Below, in pieces: positions 1 through 5,962 of a stretch of DNA of 6,046 nt (the stretch's first letter is position 1; each line of letters opens with the position of its first letter). The DNA is taken from contig CAVHZH010000111.1 in assembly GCA_963640395.1 (NCBI GenBank), positions 1-6,046 of the forward strand. Direction: 5' to 3'. The translations under genes were made by a program, and so were the position numbers. The notes beneath the pieces are model-generated. The model did not search any database. It had not been told where the DNA came from and saw only the letters and a program-made list of their open reading frames with translations. The DNA comes from W0P33-017 sp963640395. Its GTDB lineage: Bacteria > Bacillota > Clostridia > Lachnospirales > Lachnospiraceae.

Positions 1-1
1 A

Positions 2-58
2 ATTTCCCATGCAAATCCGTGCGATCCGCCGGAGGCTGCTAAGGAAATGCTGATTTAA
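2..58 (+). CDS. Possible C-terminal end of an upstream gene (partial)
   Basis: Frame 2 is open from the window edge to a TAA at 56-58 and ends in residues reading HANPCDPPEAAKEMLI. Its codons (CCG, GAT, GAG, GCA, CTG) match the choices in the cbi genes downstream. The other two + frames also stop nearby (40-42 and 51-53) but give less protein-like sequence. The protein is not recognised; position suggests another B12 gene, which is inference only. Its stop lies inside the palindrome at 43-69, so the last few codons may come from that repeat. With only 18 codons visible, chance openness cannot be excluded. Confidence 0.35.
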   Translation: MSHANPCDPPEAAKEMLI

Positions 59-69
59 TCAGCATTTCC
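43..69. repeat. Perfect palindrome (12-bp arms, 3-nt centre)
   Basis: The left arm ggaaatgctgat (43-54) is the exact reverse complement of atcagcatttcc (58-69), with tta between; a further T-A pair can close the centre. As RNA it would form a strong hairpin. No T-run follows (the next bases are ctagtgctcac), so it is not a standard Rho-independent terminator, although it could still stop or slow transcription, or protect an mRNA end. It may equally be a dispersed palindromic repeat. It shares the build, but not the sequence, of the palindrome at 2554-2586. Confidence 0.7.
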
Positions 70-86
70 CTAGTGCTCACATACCT

Positions 87-110
87 CGAAACAAAATGTA
101 AATAGTTTCG
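87..110 (+). promoter_or_regulatory. Small leader hairpin upstream of cbiL
   Basis: cgaaac (87-92) pairs with gtttcg (105-110) around a 12-nt A-rich loop, in the leader between the upstream stop and cbiL. The stem is only 6 bp, so it may be fortuitous. The stretch 70-137 is more AT-rich than the surrounding coding DNA, as expected for a regulatory gap, but I could not find a convincing -35/-10 pair in it. Confidence 0.2.
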
Positions 111-151
111 CAATTACCGAACCTTATTGAAAATTACAAGGAGAACCATAC

Positions 152-838
152 ATGAACCCTATTTTTTATGGAGTGGGTGTCGGGCCCGGCGACCCGGAGC
201 TGCTCACCCTCAAAGCACTTCGCATTATGCGGGAGGCAGATCTGCTGGCGGTGCCGGGACGCGATCGGGATTCCTCCCTTGCCTACCGGATCGCACTAGG
301 GGCAGATCCGGCTCTGGCACAAAAGGAATGTCTGTGCATACCCATGCCGATGACAAAGGATGCCAAAAAACTGGACGAGAGCCACGCGGCAGGCGCACAG
401 CGGATCTGTGAACAGCTGGCAGCCGGAAATAGTGTTGCTTTTTTGACGCTGGGAGATCCCACGGTCTACTCCACCTATCTCTACCTGCAAAAACGTGTCA
501 AACAGGCAGGCTACCGGACACAGATCATCAGCGGCATCGCATCGTTTCTGGCGGCGGCAGCGGCATTTGACATCGGACTGGTGGAGCAGCGTGACCAGCT
601 ACATATCATACCGTCCACCTACGGCGTGGAGCAGGCATTGGAGCTGTCAGGCACAAAGGTGCTCATGAAAGCCGGGAAACAGATGGGGGCAGTAAAGGCA
701 GCCATCGCACAGACCGGGGATGATATTTATATGATCGAAAACTGTGGGCTTGCGGGCGAGCGCAGGAGCTACGGCGCGCAGGAGCTGCCGGAGGATGCAG
801 GCTATTATTCACTCATTATCGTAAAGGAGAACACATAG
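152..838 (+). CDS. cbiL: Cobalt-factor II / precorrin-2 C20-methyltransferase (CbiL/CobI)
   Basis: This cytoplasmic SAM-dependent tetrapyrrole methylase adds a methyl group at C20 of cobalt-factor II (or precorrin-2), giving factor III. The 228-residue product is near the usual family length. Family signatures are the N-terminal glycine motif GVGVGPGDPELLTL (residues 7-20), the SAM-loop motif GDPTVYSTY (101-109), SGIASF (127-132) and LMKAGK (171-176). The start is supported by aaggag at 138-143, 8 nt upstream. An internal frame opening 25 nt earlier (127) gives non-family sequence and is a shadow. The gene ends in TAG directly abutting the cbiF ATG, with cbiF's Shine-Dalgarno inside its last codons. 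The cbiL name (cobalt substrate) over cobI rests on the anaerobic-type neighbours; the two are hard to separate from sequence alone. Confidence 0.95.
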   Translation: MNPIFYGVGVGPGDPELLTLKALRIMREADLLAVPGRDRDSSLAYRIALGADPALAQKECLCIPMPMTKDAKKLDESHAAGAQRICEQLAAGNSVAFLTLGDPTVYSTYLYLQKRVKQAGYRTQIISGIASFLAAAAAFDIGLVEQRDQLHIIPSTYGVEQALELSGTKVLMKAGKQMGAVKAAIAQTGDDIYMIENCGLAGERRSYGAQELPEDAGYYSLIIVKENT

Positions 839-1597
839 ATGGTACATTTTGTAGGTGCAGGAAGCGGTGCACCGGATCTGATCACCCTGCGGGGAATGCA
901 TCTGCTCGAACAGGCAGATGTGATCATATATGCGGGCTCACTCGTGAATCCGGAACTTTTAGCTCATAAAAAAGAGACGGCAGCCGTCTACAACAGCGCA
1001 ACGATGACGCTGGAGGAGGTGATCGCAGTCATGGAGCAGGCGGAGCGTGAGGGAAAAGACATCTTGCGGCTGCATACCGGGGATCCGTGTCTGTACGGAG
1101 CAATCCGTGAACAAATGGATGCGCTGGATGCGCGTGGGATCTCCTACGACGATACGCCGGGTGTCAGCTCCTTTCAGGCGGCAGCGGCAGCACTGCAGCT
1201 CGAATACACGCTGCCGGATGTATCGCAGAGCGTAGTTATCACGCGCATGGAGGGACGAACCCCCGTGCCGGAGCGGGAGCGCATCGAATCGTTCGCCGCA
1301 CATGGCGCGACGATGGTCATATTTTTGAGCACAGGGATGCTGGAGGAGCTGTCAAAGCGTCTGATGGCAGGCGGATACGACCGGACGACACCTGCCGCGA
1401 TCGTTTATAAGGCATCGTGGGCACAGGAGCAGTCCTATGTGTGCACCGTCGGGACACTGGCGCAGACGGCGCAGGCGCATGGGATCACAAAAACAGCGTT
1501 GATCATCGTCGGAGATGTCGTTGCGCACAGCAGCTATTCACGCTCCAGGCTGTACGATCCGACATTTACGACAGAATTCCGGGAGGCAGACCAATGA
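839..1597 (+). CDS. cbiF: Cobalt-precorrin-4 C11-methyltransferase (CbiF/CobM)
   Basis: The enzyme methylates C11 of the ring-contracted intermediate cobalt-precorrin-4 using SAM, in the cytoplasm. The product is 252 residues, normal for CbiF. Visible signatures in order are GAGSGAPDLITLRG (residues 6-19), YAGSLV (31-36), the SAM-binding HTGDPCLYGAI (79-89), TPGVSSF (106-112), the CbiF-type TRMEGRTPVP (135-144), YKASW (190-194) and a C-terminal YDPTFTTEFR (239-248). The GAGSGAPD form of the glycine loop distinguishes CbiF/CobM from CbiL and CbiH. The ATG follows the cbiL stop with no gap; aaaggag at 823-829 lies 9 nt upstream. Its TGA overlaps the cbiH ATG by four bases. In many genomes cbiG follows here, but it does not in this operon. 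Confidence 0.96.
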   Translation: MVHFVGAGSGAPDLITLRGMHLLEQADVIIYAGSLVNPELLAHKKETAAVYNSATMTLEEVIAVMEQAEREGKDILRLHTGDPCLYGAIREQMDALDARGISYDDTPGVSSFQAAAAALQLEYTLPDVSQSVVITRMEGRTPVPERERIESFAAHGATMVIFLSTGMLEELSKRLMAGGYDRTTPAAIVYKASWAQEQSYVCTVGTLAQTAQAHGITKTALIIVGDVVAHSSYSRSRLYDPTFTTEFREADQ

Positions 1598-2334
1598 ATG
1601 AAACACAGGCACAATTATATATAGTAGGAATTGGACCCGGAGGCAGGGACGGCATGACACTGGCGGCGGCGCAGGCATTGCGGGACAGTGACTGCATTGT
1701 CGGCTATCACGTGTACACAAAGCTGGTACAGGGCGATTATCCAGACAAGGAATATTATACAACACCGATGAAAAAAGAGGTTGACCGCTGCAGGCAGGCA
1801 TTGGCACTGGCGGATGCGGGCAAAACGGTATCGCTCATTTGCAGCGGCGATGCTGGTGTATATGGAATGGGCGGTCTGGTGTATCAGCTGCAGGAGGAAT
1901 ATCCGCGTGTGCACATACAGGTGGTGTCAGGAGTGACGGCTGCGCTGGCAGGTGCTGCGGTACTCGGCGCACCGCTGATCCATGATTTTGCATTGATCAG
2001 CCTCAGCGACCTGCTTACACCGTGGGAAAAGATCGAAAAGCGCCTGCTGCTCGCGGCGGAGGCAGATTTTGTCATCGTGCTCTACAATCCATCCAGCAAA
2101 AAGCGGCATGATTATCTGCAAAAGGCGTGTGACCTGATTTTGCGGCACCAGTCACCGGATACGGTGTGCGGGCTGGTAGAGCAGATCGGGCGCGAGGGCG
2201 AGCGCTCGAAGGTGCTCACCTTAAAACAACTGAGGGATGAACAGGTCAACATGTTTACGACAGTATTTATCGGAAATTCACAGACGCGCTTCGTGGGTGG
2301 AAAAATGGTGACACCGCGCGGCTATGAGCTGTAG
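1594..2334 (+). CDS. cbiH: Cobalt-factor III / precorrin-3B C17-methyltransferase, ring-contracting (CbiH/CobJ)
   Basis: CbiH methylates C17 and drives the ring contraction that excludes C20, converting cobalt-factor III to cobalt-precorrin-4. The 246-residue product has the CbiH pattern: VGIGPGG (residues 11-17), GMTLAA (20-25), ICSGDAGVYGM (82-92), GVTAALAGAA (113-122), the typical LISLSDLLTPW (134-144), YNPSSKKR (164-171), FIGNSQTR (225-232) and MVTPRGY (238-244). The same frame is open back to an ATG at 1417, but that extension overlaps cbiF and is not family-like. The ATG at 1594 has gggagg at 1581-1586 and forms an ATGA overlap with the cbiF stop, so it is the real start and probably translationally coupled. 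It is a stand-alone domain with no fused CbiG or iron-sulphur extension. Cobalt-dependent CbiH versus CobJ is inferred from context. Confidence 0.95.
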   Translation: MNETQAQLYIVGIGPGGRDGMTLAAAQALRDSDCIVGYHVYTKLVQGDYPDKEYYTTPMKKEVDRCRQALALADAGKTVSLICSGDAGVYGMGGLVYQLQEEYPRVHIQVVSGVTAALAGAAVLGAPLIHDFALISLSDLLTPWEKIEKRLLLAAEADFVIVLYNPSSKKRHDYLQKACDLILRHQSPDTVCGLVEQIGREGERSKVLTLKQLRDEQVNMFTTVFIGNSQTRFVGGKMVTPRGYEL

Positions 2335-2360
2335 CTGACTGTCAATATGAGGAAAAACAG

Positions 2361-4577
2361 ATGAAACATCATTCACAGACAATTGTATTATTTGCGGGTA
2401 CAAGCGAGGGACGCAGGCTGGCGCTGCACTGTGCGGCGGAGGGCAGACAGGTGATCGTCTGCGTGGCAACGGAATATGGGGAGCAGGTGCTGCCGGAGGA
2501 TGAGAATATCCGGGTACATTGCGGGCGCATGGATGAGCAGGAAATGCGCGATTTTTTATGTGATAGGAAATTCCTATCACATAAAACGCTCTGCGAGGAT
2601 GCGCACCTCGCGGAAATGAAGGATATGCGTCGCATACCGCTCGGGCGCGAAAGAGTCGCTAGCGACTCTTTATGTGATAGGAGGCAAGAGATGCAGCCGG
2701 GGACGGATCAGGTGTTAGTCATTGATGCGACACACCCGTATGCGGTTCTTGTATCACAGACGTTAAAAAAAGTATGTGAGGATTGCCATGTCAGATATGT
2801 ACGCCTGCTGCGGGAGTCAGCAGATGCACAGGTTCAGGATGCGCGGGTGCATCTGGTAGATACGGTCGCAGAGGCGGCGGCTCTGGCAGAGCAGATGTCT
2901 GGAAACATTTTTCTGACAACCGGTTCAAAGGAGCTGTCAACCTTTGTGCAGACAGTCAGCGACCACTCGCGTGTGTATGTGCGGGTACTGCCGTCACGGG
3001 AGAGCGTAGAGCTCTGTGAGCAGGCGGGCATCTCTGGAAAACAACTGATCTGTATGCAGGGACCTTTTTCACAGGAACTCAATCAGGCGATGTATGTGCA
3101 TATCAATGCGAAAATCCTCGTGACAAAGGAATCAGGCCAGCCGGGTGGATTTATGGACAAGCTACGGGCGGCACGCGCGCGGGGAATGGACTGTATCGTG
3201 ATACGCAGACCGAAGGAGCAGGGCTTTACCTATGAGCAGGTGTGTACGCTGTTAGGACTTGGAAAAGAGCCGGTGAGCAGGTCGGCGGAGCTTGAAAACG
3301 AAAACCCGGGCGGTGAGCTGCTGCTCATCGGAATCGGCATGGGAACGCGCACGCAGATGACGCAGGAGGCGATCCGGGAGCTGGAGCGCGTGCCGGTGAT
3401 CTTTGGTGCCAAGCGCATGCTTGAGGCAGTCGGTACAGTCAGAGGGAAAAAGGTGTGCGAGTACCGCCGGGAGCAGATTTTGTCATATCTGCAGGAGCAT
3501 CCGCAGCTTTGCAGGGCAGCGGTCGTATTTTCCGGGGATGTCGGATTTTACAGCGGCGCAGATGGATTTGAACAGCAGTTTGTGTGCGGGGAGCGGCAGT
3601 GGCAGACCAGACGGATCGCAGGCATATCGTCCGTCAACTATTTTGCGGCAAGGCTTGGTATCGCATGGCAGGATGTGCGTTTATGCAGTGTGCATGGCAG
3701 GGAAAATGACCTGATCGGGCAGATCCGGCGGGAGCGGCGGGTATTTTCGTTATTCAATGGCAGAAAACAACTGCGGGAAATCGCACAGCAGTTGTGTGAC
3801 AACGGATTGCCGCAGGTGCGCCTGTCGGTCGGATGCGATCTCGGATATGAAACCGAGGAGATCTGGACGGGAACTTTGCAGCAGCTTCTGGCGCAGGAGG
3901 ATGCGAAAGACACGTATCTGTGTGTTGCCTTGTTTGAAAATGATGACGCACGGCAGTTTACGACCGGAAATCTGGCGGATGGGGCATACGAACGCGGAAA
4001 GGTGCCGCTCACAAAGGAGGAGATCCGTGCGCTGGCGCTTGCCAAGCTGCGCCTGACGCATGATGCGGTCTGCTATGATATCGGTGCCGGTACAGGCGGC
4101 ATGACCTGTGATATCGCGCGTTTCCTGCCGCAGGGCAGCGTGGTTGCCTTCGAGCGCGGGGAGGAGGGCTGTGCGCTGATCCGTGCAAATGCGAAGCGGC
4201 AGGGACTAGGAAATGTCGAGGTCGTGCAAGGTGTAGCGCCGGAATGTCTGGATGGCTACACGCTTCCAACGCATGCATTTATCGGTGGCAGCGGCGGCAG
4301 GCTGCGGGAAATCGTAGCATGGCTGCTCGAAAAAAATCCGGATATCCGTATTGTGGTCGATGCAATCACGCTGGAGACGGTCGGAGAGACGAATGAATTA
4401 TTGAAAACGTTGTCCGTGAAGGATGTGGATATTATCTGCGCATCTGTGGCAAAGGCGCGTGCAGTCGGAGGCTATGAGCTGATGGAGAGCATGAATCCGG
4501 TCTATATTTTCTCCTTTACAGGTGCAGGGGATGCACAAAAAACAGAAAAAGGATCAATGACAGGGACAAAGGAATGA
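2361..4577 (+). CDS. cbiJ-cbiE-cbiT: Trifunctional CbiJ-CbiE-CbiT fusion: cobalt-precorrin-6A reductase, C5-methyltransferase, C15-methyltransferase/C12-decarboxylase
   Basis: This 738-residue protein joins three consecutive pathway enzymes. Residues 1-302 are CbiJ/CobK, the NAD(P)H-dependent reductase: VLFAGTSEGRRL (9-20), VIDATHPYA (120-128), VRLLRES (147-153), LTTGSKEL (185-192), MQGPFSQELN (232-241) and TKESGQPGGFMDKL (255-268). Residues 318-525 are CbiE: LLIGIGMGTRTQMT (321-334), VVFSGDVGFYSGA (388-400), GISSVNYFAARLG (421-433) and CSVHGREND (442-450). Residues 537-725 are CbiT, a Rossmann SAM enzyme: KVPLTKEEIRAL (547-558), DIGAGTGGMT (573-582) and IGGSGG (641-646). CbiET fusions are common and correspond to aerobic CobL; adding CbiJ is less usual. 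The CbiJ part is about 40-50 residues longer than family norm because residues 65-108 are encoded by a palindromic insertion. Start ATG 2361 has gagga at 2349-2353, after a 26-nt gap, the largest in the operon. The TGA overlaps the cbiA ATG by four bases. All three catalytic domains look intact outside the insertion. Confidence 0.95.
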   Translation: MKHHSQTIVLFAGTSEGRRLALHCAAEGRQVIVCVATEYGEQVLPEDENIRVHCGRMDEQEMRDFLCDRKFLSHKTLCEDAHLAEMKDMRRIPLGRERVASDSLCDRRQEMQPGTDQVLVIDATHPYAVLVSQTLKKVCEDCHVRYVRLLRESADAQVQDARVHLVDTVAEAAALAEQMSGNIFLTTGSKELSTFVQTVSDHSRVYVRVLPSRESVELCEQAGISGKQLICMQGPFSQELNQAMYVHINAKILVTKESGQPGGFMDKLRAARARGMDCIVIRRPKEQGFTYEQVCTLLGLGKEPVSRSAELENENPGGELLLIGIGMGTRTQMTQEAIRELERVPVIFGAKRMLEAVGTVRGKKVCEYRREQILSYLQEHPQLCRAAVVFSGDVGFYSGADGFEQQFVCGERQWQTRRIAGISSVNYFAARLGIAWQDVRLCSVHGRENDLIGQIRRERRVFSLFNGRKQLREIAQQLCDNGLPQVRLSVGCDLGYETEEIWTGTLQQLLAQEDAKDTYLCVALFENDDARQFTTGNLADGAYERGKVPLTKEEIRALALAKLRLTHDAVCYDIGAGTGGMTCDIARFLPQGSVVAFERGEEGCALIRANAKRQGLGNVEVVQGVAPECLDGYTLPTHAFIGGSGGRLREIVAWLLEKNPDIRIVVDAITLETVGETNELLKTLSVKDVDIICASVAKARAVGGYELMESMNPVYIFSFTGAGDAQKTEKGSMTGTKE
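2554..2586. repeat. 33-bp perfect palindrome, 16-bp arms
   Basis: The left arm ttttatgtgataggaa (2554-2569) is the exact reverse complement of the right arm at 2571-2586, around a single central A at 2570. It forms the left end of the inserted element. Its left half contains the first copy of the direct repeat that also ends the element. It reads as residues FLCDRKFLSHK in the CbiJ domain. Confidence 0.9.
2650..2671. repeat. 22-bp perfect palindrome, 11-bp arms
   Basis: aaagagtcgct (2650-2660) is followed directly by its reverse complement (2661-2671) with no spacer. It abuts the second copy of tttatgtgatagga (2669-2682) and forms the right end of the inserted element. It is translated as part of RERVASDSL (residues 96-104). 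Confidence 0.9.
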
Positions 4578-5962
4578 CACAACAGGGAAAAACAAACCGG
4601 ACAACGAAAGCGCCGCGGCTGGTTCTCGCAGCCACGCATAGCGGCAGCGGAAAGACGATGCTCACGATGGGGCTGCTCGCCGCTTGGAAACGGCAGGGTC
4701 TGCCGCTGGCAGCCTTTAAGTGCGGACCGGACTATATCGATCCGATGTTTCACAGCCGGGTGCTCGGTATACCGGCGCGCAATCTGGATGGATATTTTAC
4801 CGATGCAGATACGACGCGGGCGCTGTTCGCACGATCCGCAGCCCCGGATGAGGGGCTTTCGCTGATCGAGGGCGTGATGGGATATTTTGACGGGGCAGGG
4901 CTGCACACGATGCAGGCATCTGCGTGTGAACTGGCAGAAACGCTGGACGCACCGGTTGTGCTCATCATTGATGCGGCGGGGATGAGCCTGTCCGCGGCAG
5001 CCGTACTCAGGGGATTTCTGGATTTTCGCAAGCCGGGTCATATCGCGGGTGTGATTTTTAACCGGATGTCCCAGTCGGTTTATGAGGCGGTGCGCCCGCA
5101 GGTAGAAGCGATGGGTGTGTGTGCGTGCGGCTATGTGCCAAAGCTAAAGGATATGGAGCTGCCGAGCCGCCATCTCGGACTCGTGACACCGCAGGAGCTG
5201 GCGGATCTGCGCGCCTATACCGGACGGCTGGCGGATCAGCTCGTACAGACCGTGGATCTGGATGCGTTGTCAGCGCTGGCGCACGGCGCAGCACCGATCA
5301 CTTGGAGCGAGCCAAAGCTGCCGCATTTGTCGGGGGAGCTTCGGATTTCGGTGGCGCGGGATGAGGCATTCTGCTTTTTGTATGAGGATAATCTGGAATA
5401 TTTGCGCGGGATCGGCGCGGCATTGCAGTTTTTTTCACCGTTGCATGATACAGCGCTGCCGAAGCACACGGATGTGTTATTGTTTCCGGGCGGTTATCCT
5501 GAGTTGTATGCGCAGGCGCTTTCGGAAAATGAGCCGATGAAAAAGGCGGTGTACGGTGCACTGGAGGTAGGCTGTTATGTGCTCGCAGAGTGCGGTGGAT
5601 TTATGTATCTGACAAGGACGCTGGAGGATATGGACGGACATGCCTATCCGATGGTCGGCTGGGTCGATGCGCAGGCAAAAGCGACCGCGAAGCTGCAGCG
5701 GTTCGGCTATATCGAGCTGACGCCTGAGCCGGTATCGGAGAAGGGTACATCGATCCGCGGGCATGAATTCCACTATTTTGATACGGATGATAATGGAAGC
5801 GATTTTCTGGCGCAAAAGCCGTTCCGCCCGGTCTGCTGGCAGTGTATGCATGCGTCTGACCGGGAAATGATCGGATTCCCGCATCTGTATTATTACAGCA
5901 GCCCGACGTTTCTCTATGAGCGGTTGGAGCATTTTACTTCGGTTGCAAGACGGTGTCTCTGA
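4574..5962 (+). CDS. cbiA: Cobyrinic acid a,c-diamide synthase (CbiA)
   Basis: CbiA is a glutamine- and ATP-dependent amidotransferase that converts the a and c acetate side chains of cob(II)yrinate to amides. The 462-residue product matches the family length. The N-terminal ATP domain has the P-loop-like THSGSGKT (residues 21-28), FKCGPDYIDP (48-57) and IEGVMGYFDG (98-107). The C-terminal class I glutaminase-like domain has LLFPGGYPEL (302-311), AECGGFMYL (338-346) with the presumed nucleophile Cys340, RGHEFHY (395-401) and GFPHLY (434-439) with likely catalytic His437. The start ATG overlaps the cbiT stop as ATGA; aggga at 4562-4566 is 7 nt upstream. About 13 polar residues precede the conserved APRLVLA strand, a slightly long N-terminus. 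The retained CbiA signature and neighbours favour CbiA over the hydrogenobyrinate enzyme CobB. Confidence 0.96.
   Translation: MTQQGKTNRTTKAPRLVLAATHSGSGKTMLTMGLLAAWKRQGLPLAAFKCGPDYIDPMFHSRVLGIPARNLDGYFTDADTTRALFARSAAPDEGLSLIEGVMGYFDGAGLHTMQASACELAETLDAPVVLIIDAAGMSLSAAAVLRGFLDFRKPGHIAGVIFNRMSQSVYEAVRPQVEAMGVCACGYVPKLKDMELPSRHLGLVTPQELADLRAYTGRLADQLVQTVDLDALSALAHGAAPITWSEPKLPHLSGELRISVARDEAFCFLYEDNLEYLRGIGAALQFFSPLHDTALPKHTDVLLFPGGYPELYAQALSENEPMKKAVYGALEVGCYVLAECGGFMYLTRTLEDMDGHAYPMVGWVDAQAKATAKLQRFGYIELTPEPVSEKGTSIRGHEFHYFDTDDNGSDFLAQKPFRPVCWQCMHASDREMIGFPHLYYYSSPTFLYERLEHFTSVARRCL

Larger units (their letters stand above)
2554..2683. repeat. In-frame palindromic repeat element inserted in the cbiJ domain
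   Basis: The segment holds a 33-bp perfect palindrome (2554-2586), two smaller hairpins (2593-2611 with 6-bp arms gcgagg/cctcgc; 2624-2636 with tatgcg/cgcata), a 22-bp perfect palindrome (2650-2671) and a 14-bp direct repeat, tttatgtgatagga, at 2555-2568 and 2669-2682. It encodes residues 65-108, including two LCDR copies (66-69, 104-107), and falls between the conserved HCGRMDEQEMRDF and VLVIDATHPYA segments of CbiJ, where homologues, as I recall them, have only about 10 residues. Codon choice shifts here toward AGG/AGA for Arg and CTA/TTA for Leu, unlike the CGC/CGG and CTG of the surroundings. This resembles coding palindromic repeats such as Rickettsia RPEs in principle; the exact family is unidentified and the outer borders are approximate. 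Confidence 0.75.

Noticed and set aside
9..45. Cobalamin riboswitch fragment (tgcaaatccgtgcgatccgc resembles part of the AdoCbl aptamer core)
   Set aside because: The stem expected around the core does not pair, there is no recognisable ACTG loop or B12 box downstream, and frame 2 reads as coding sequence through this stretch. The window starts too late to see a full aptamer.
127..411. 94-codon + strand frame starting upstream of cbiL
   Set aside because: It overlaps cbiL in another frame, has low-complexity Gly/Arg/Ser-rich sequence and lacks a Shine-Dalgarno; cbiL from 152 is clearly real.
1417..1593. N-terminal extension of CbiH from the ATG at 1417
   Set aside because: It overlaps cbiF, is not CbiH-like, and the ATG at 1594 has a good ribosome binding site and aligns with the family N-terminus.
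2554..2586. Intrinsic terminator inside cbiJ (hairpin followed by A/T-rich arms)
   Set aside because: The T-run lies on the left arm and the right arm ends in aaaa, so on the + strand no U-tract follows the stem; the gene also continues intact for another 2 kb.
2554..2683. CRISPR array
   Set aside because: There are only two direct copies of 14 bp plus one inverted copy, no regular spacers, and the segment is translated in frame.
4502..5041. 179-codon minus-strand open frame opposite the cbiT end and cbiA start
   Set aside because: It spans two real + strand genes, encodes a Cys/Arg/His-rich sequence with no family signature, and is expected as a shadow in GC-rich coding DNA.
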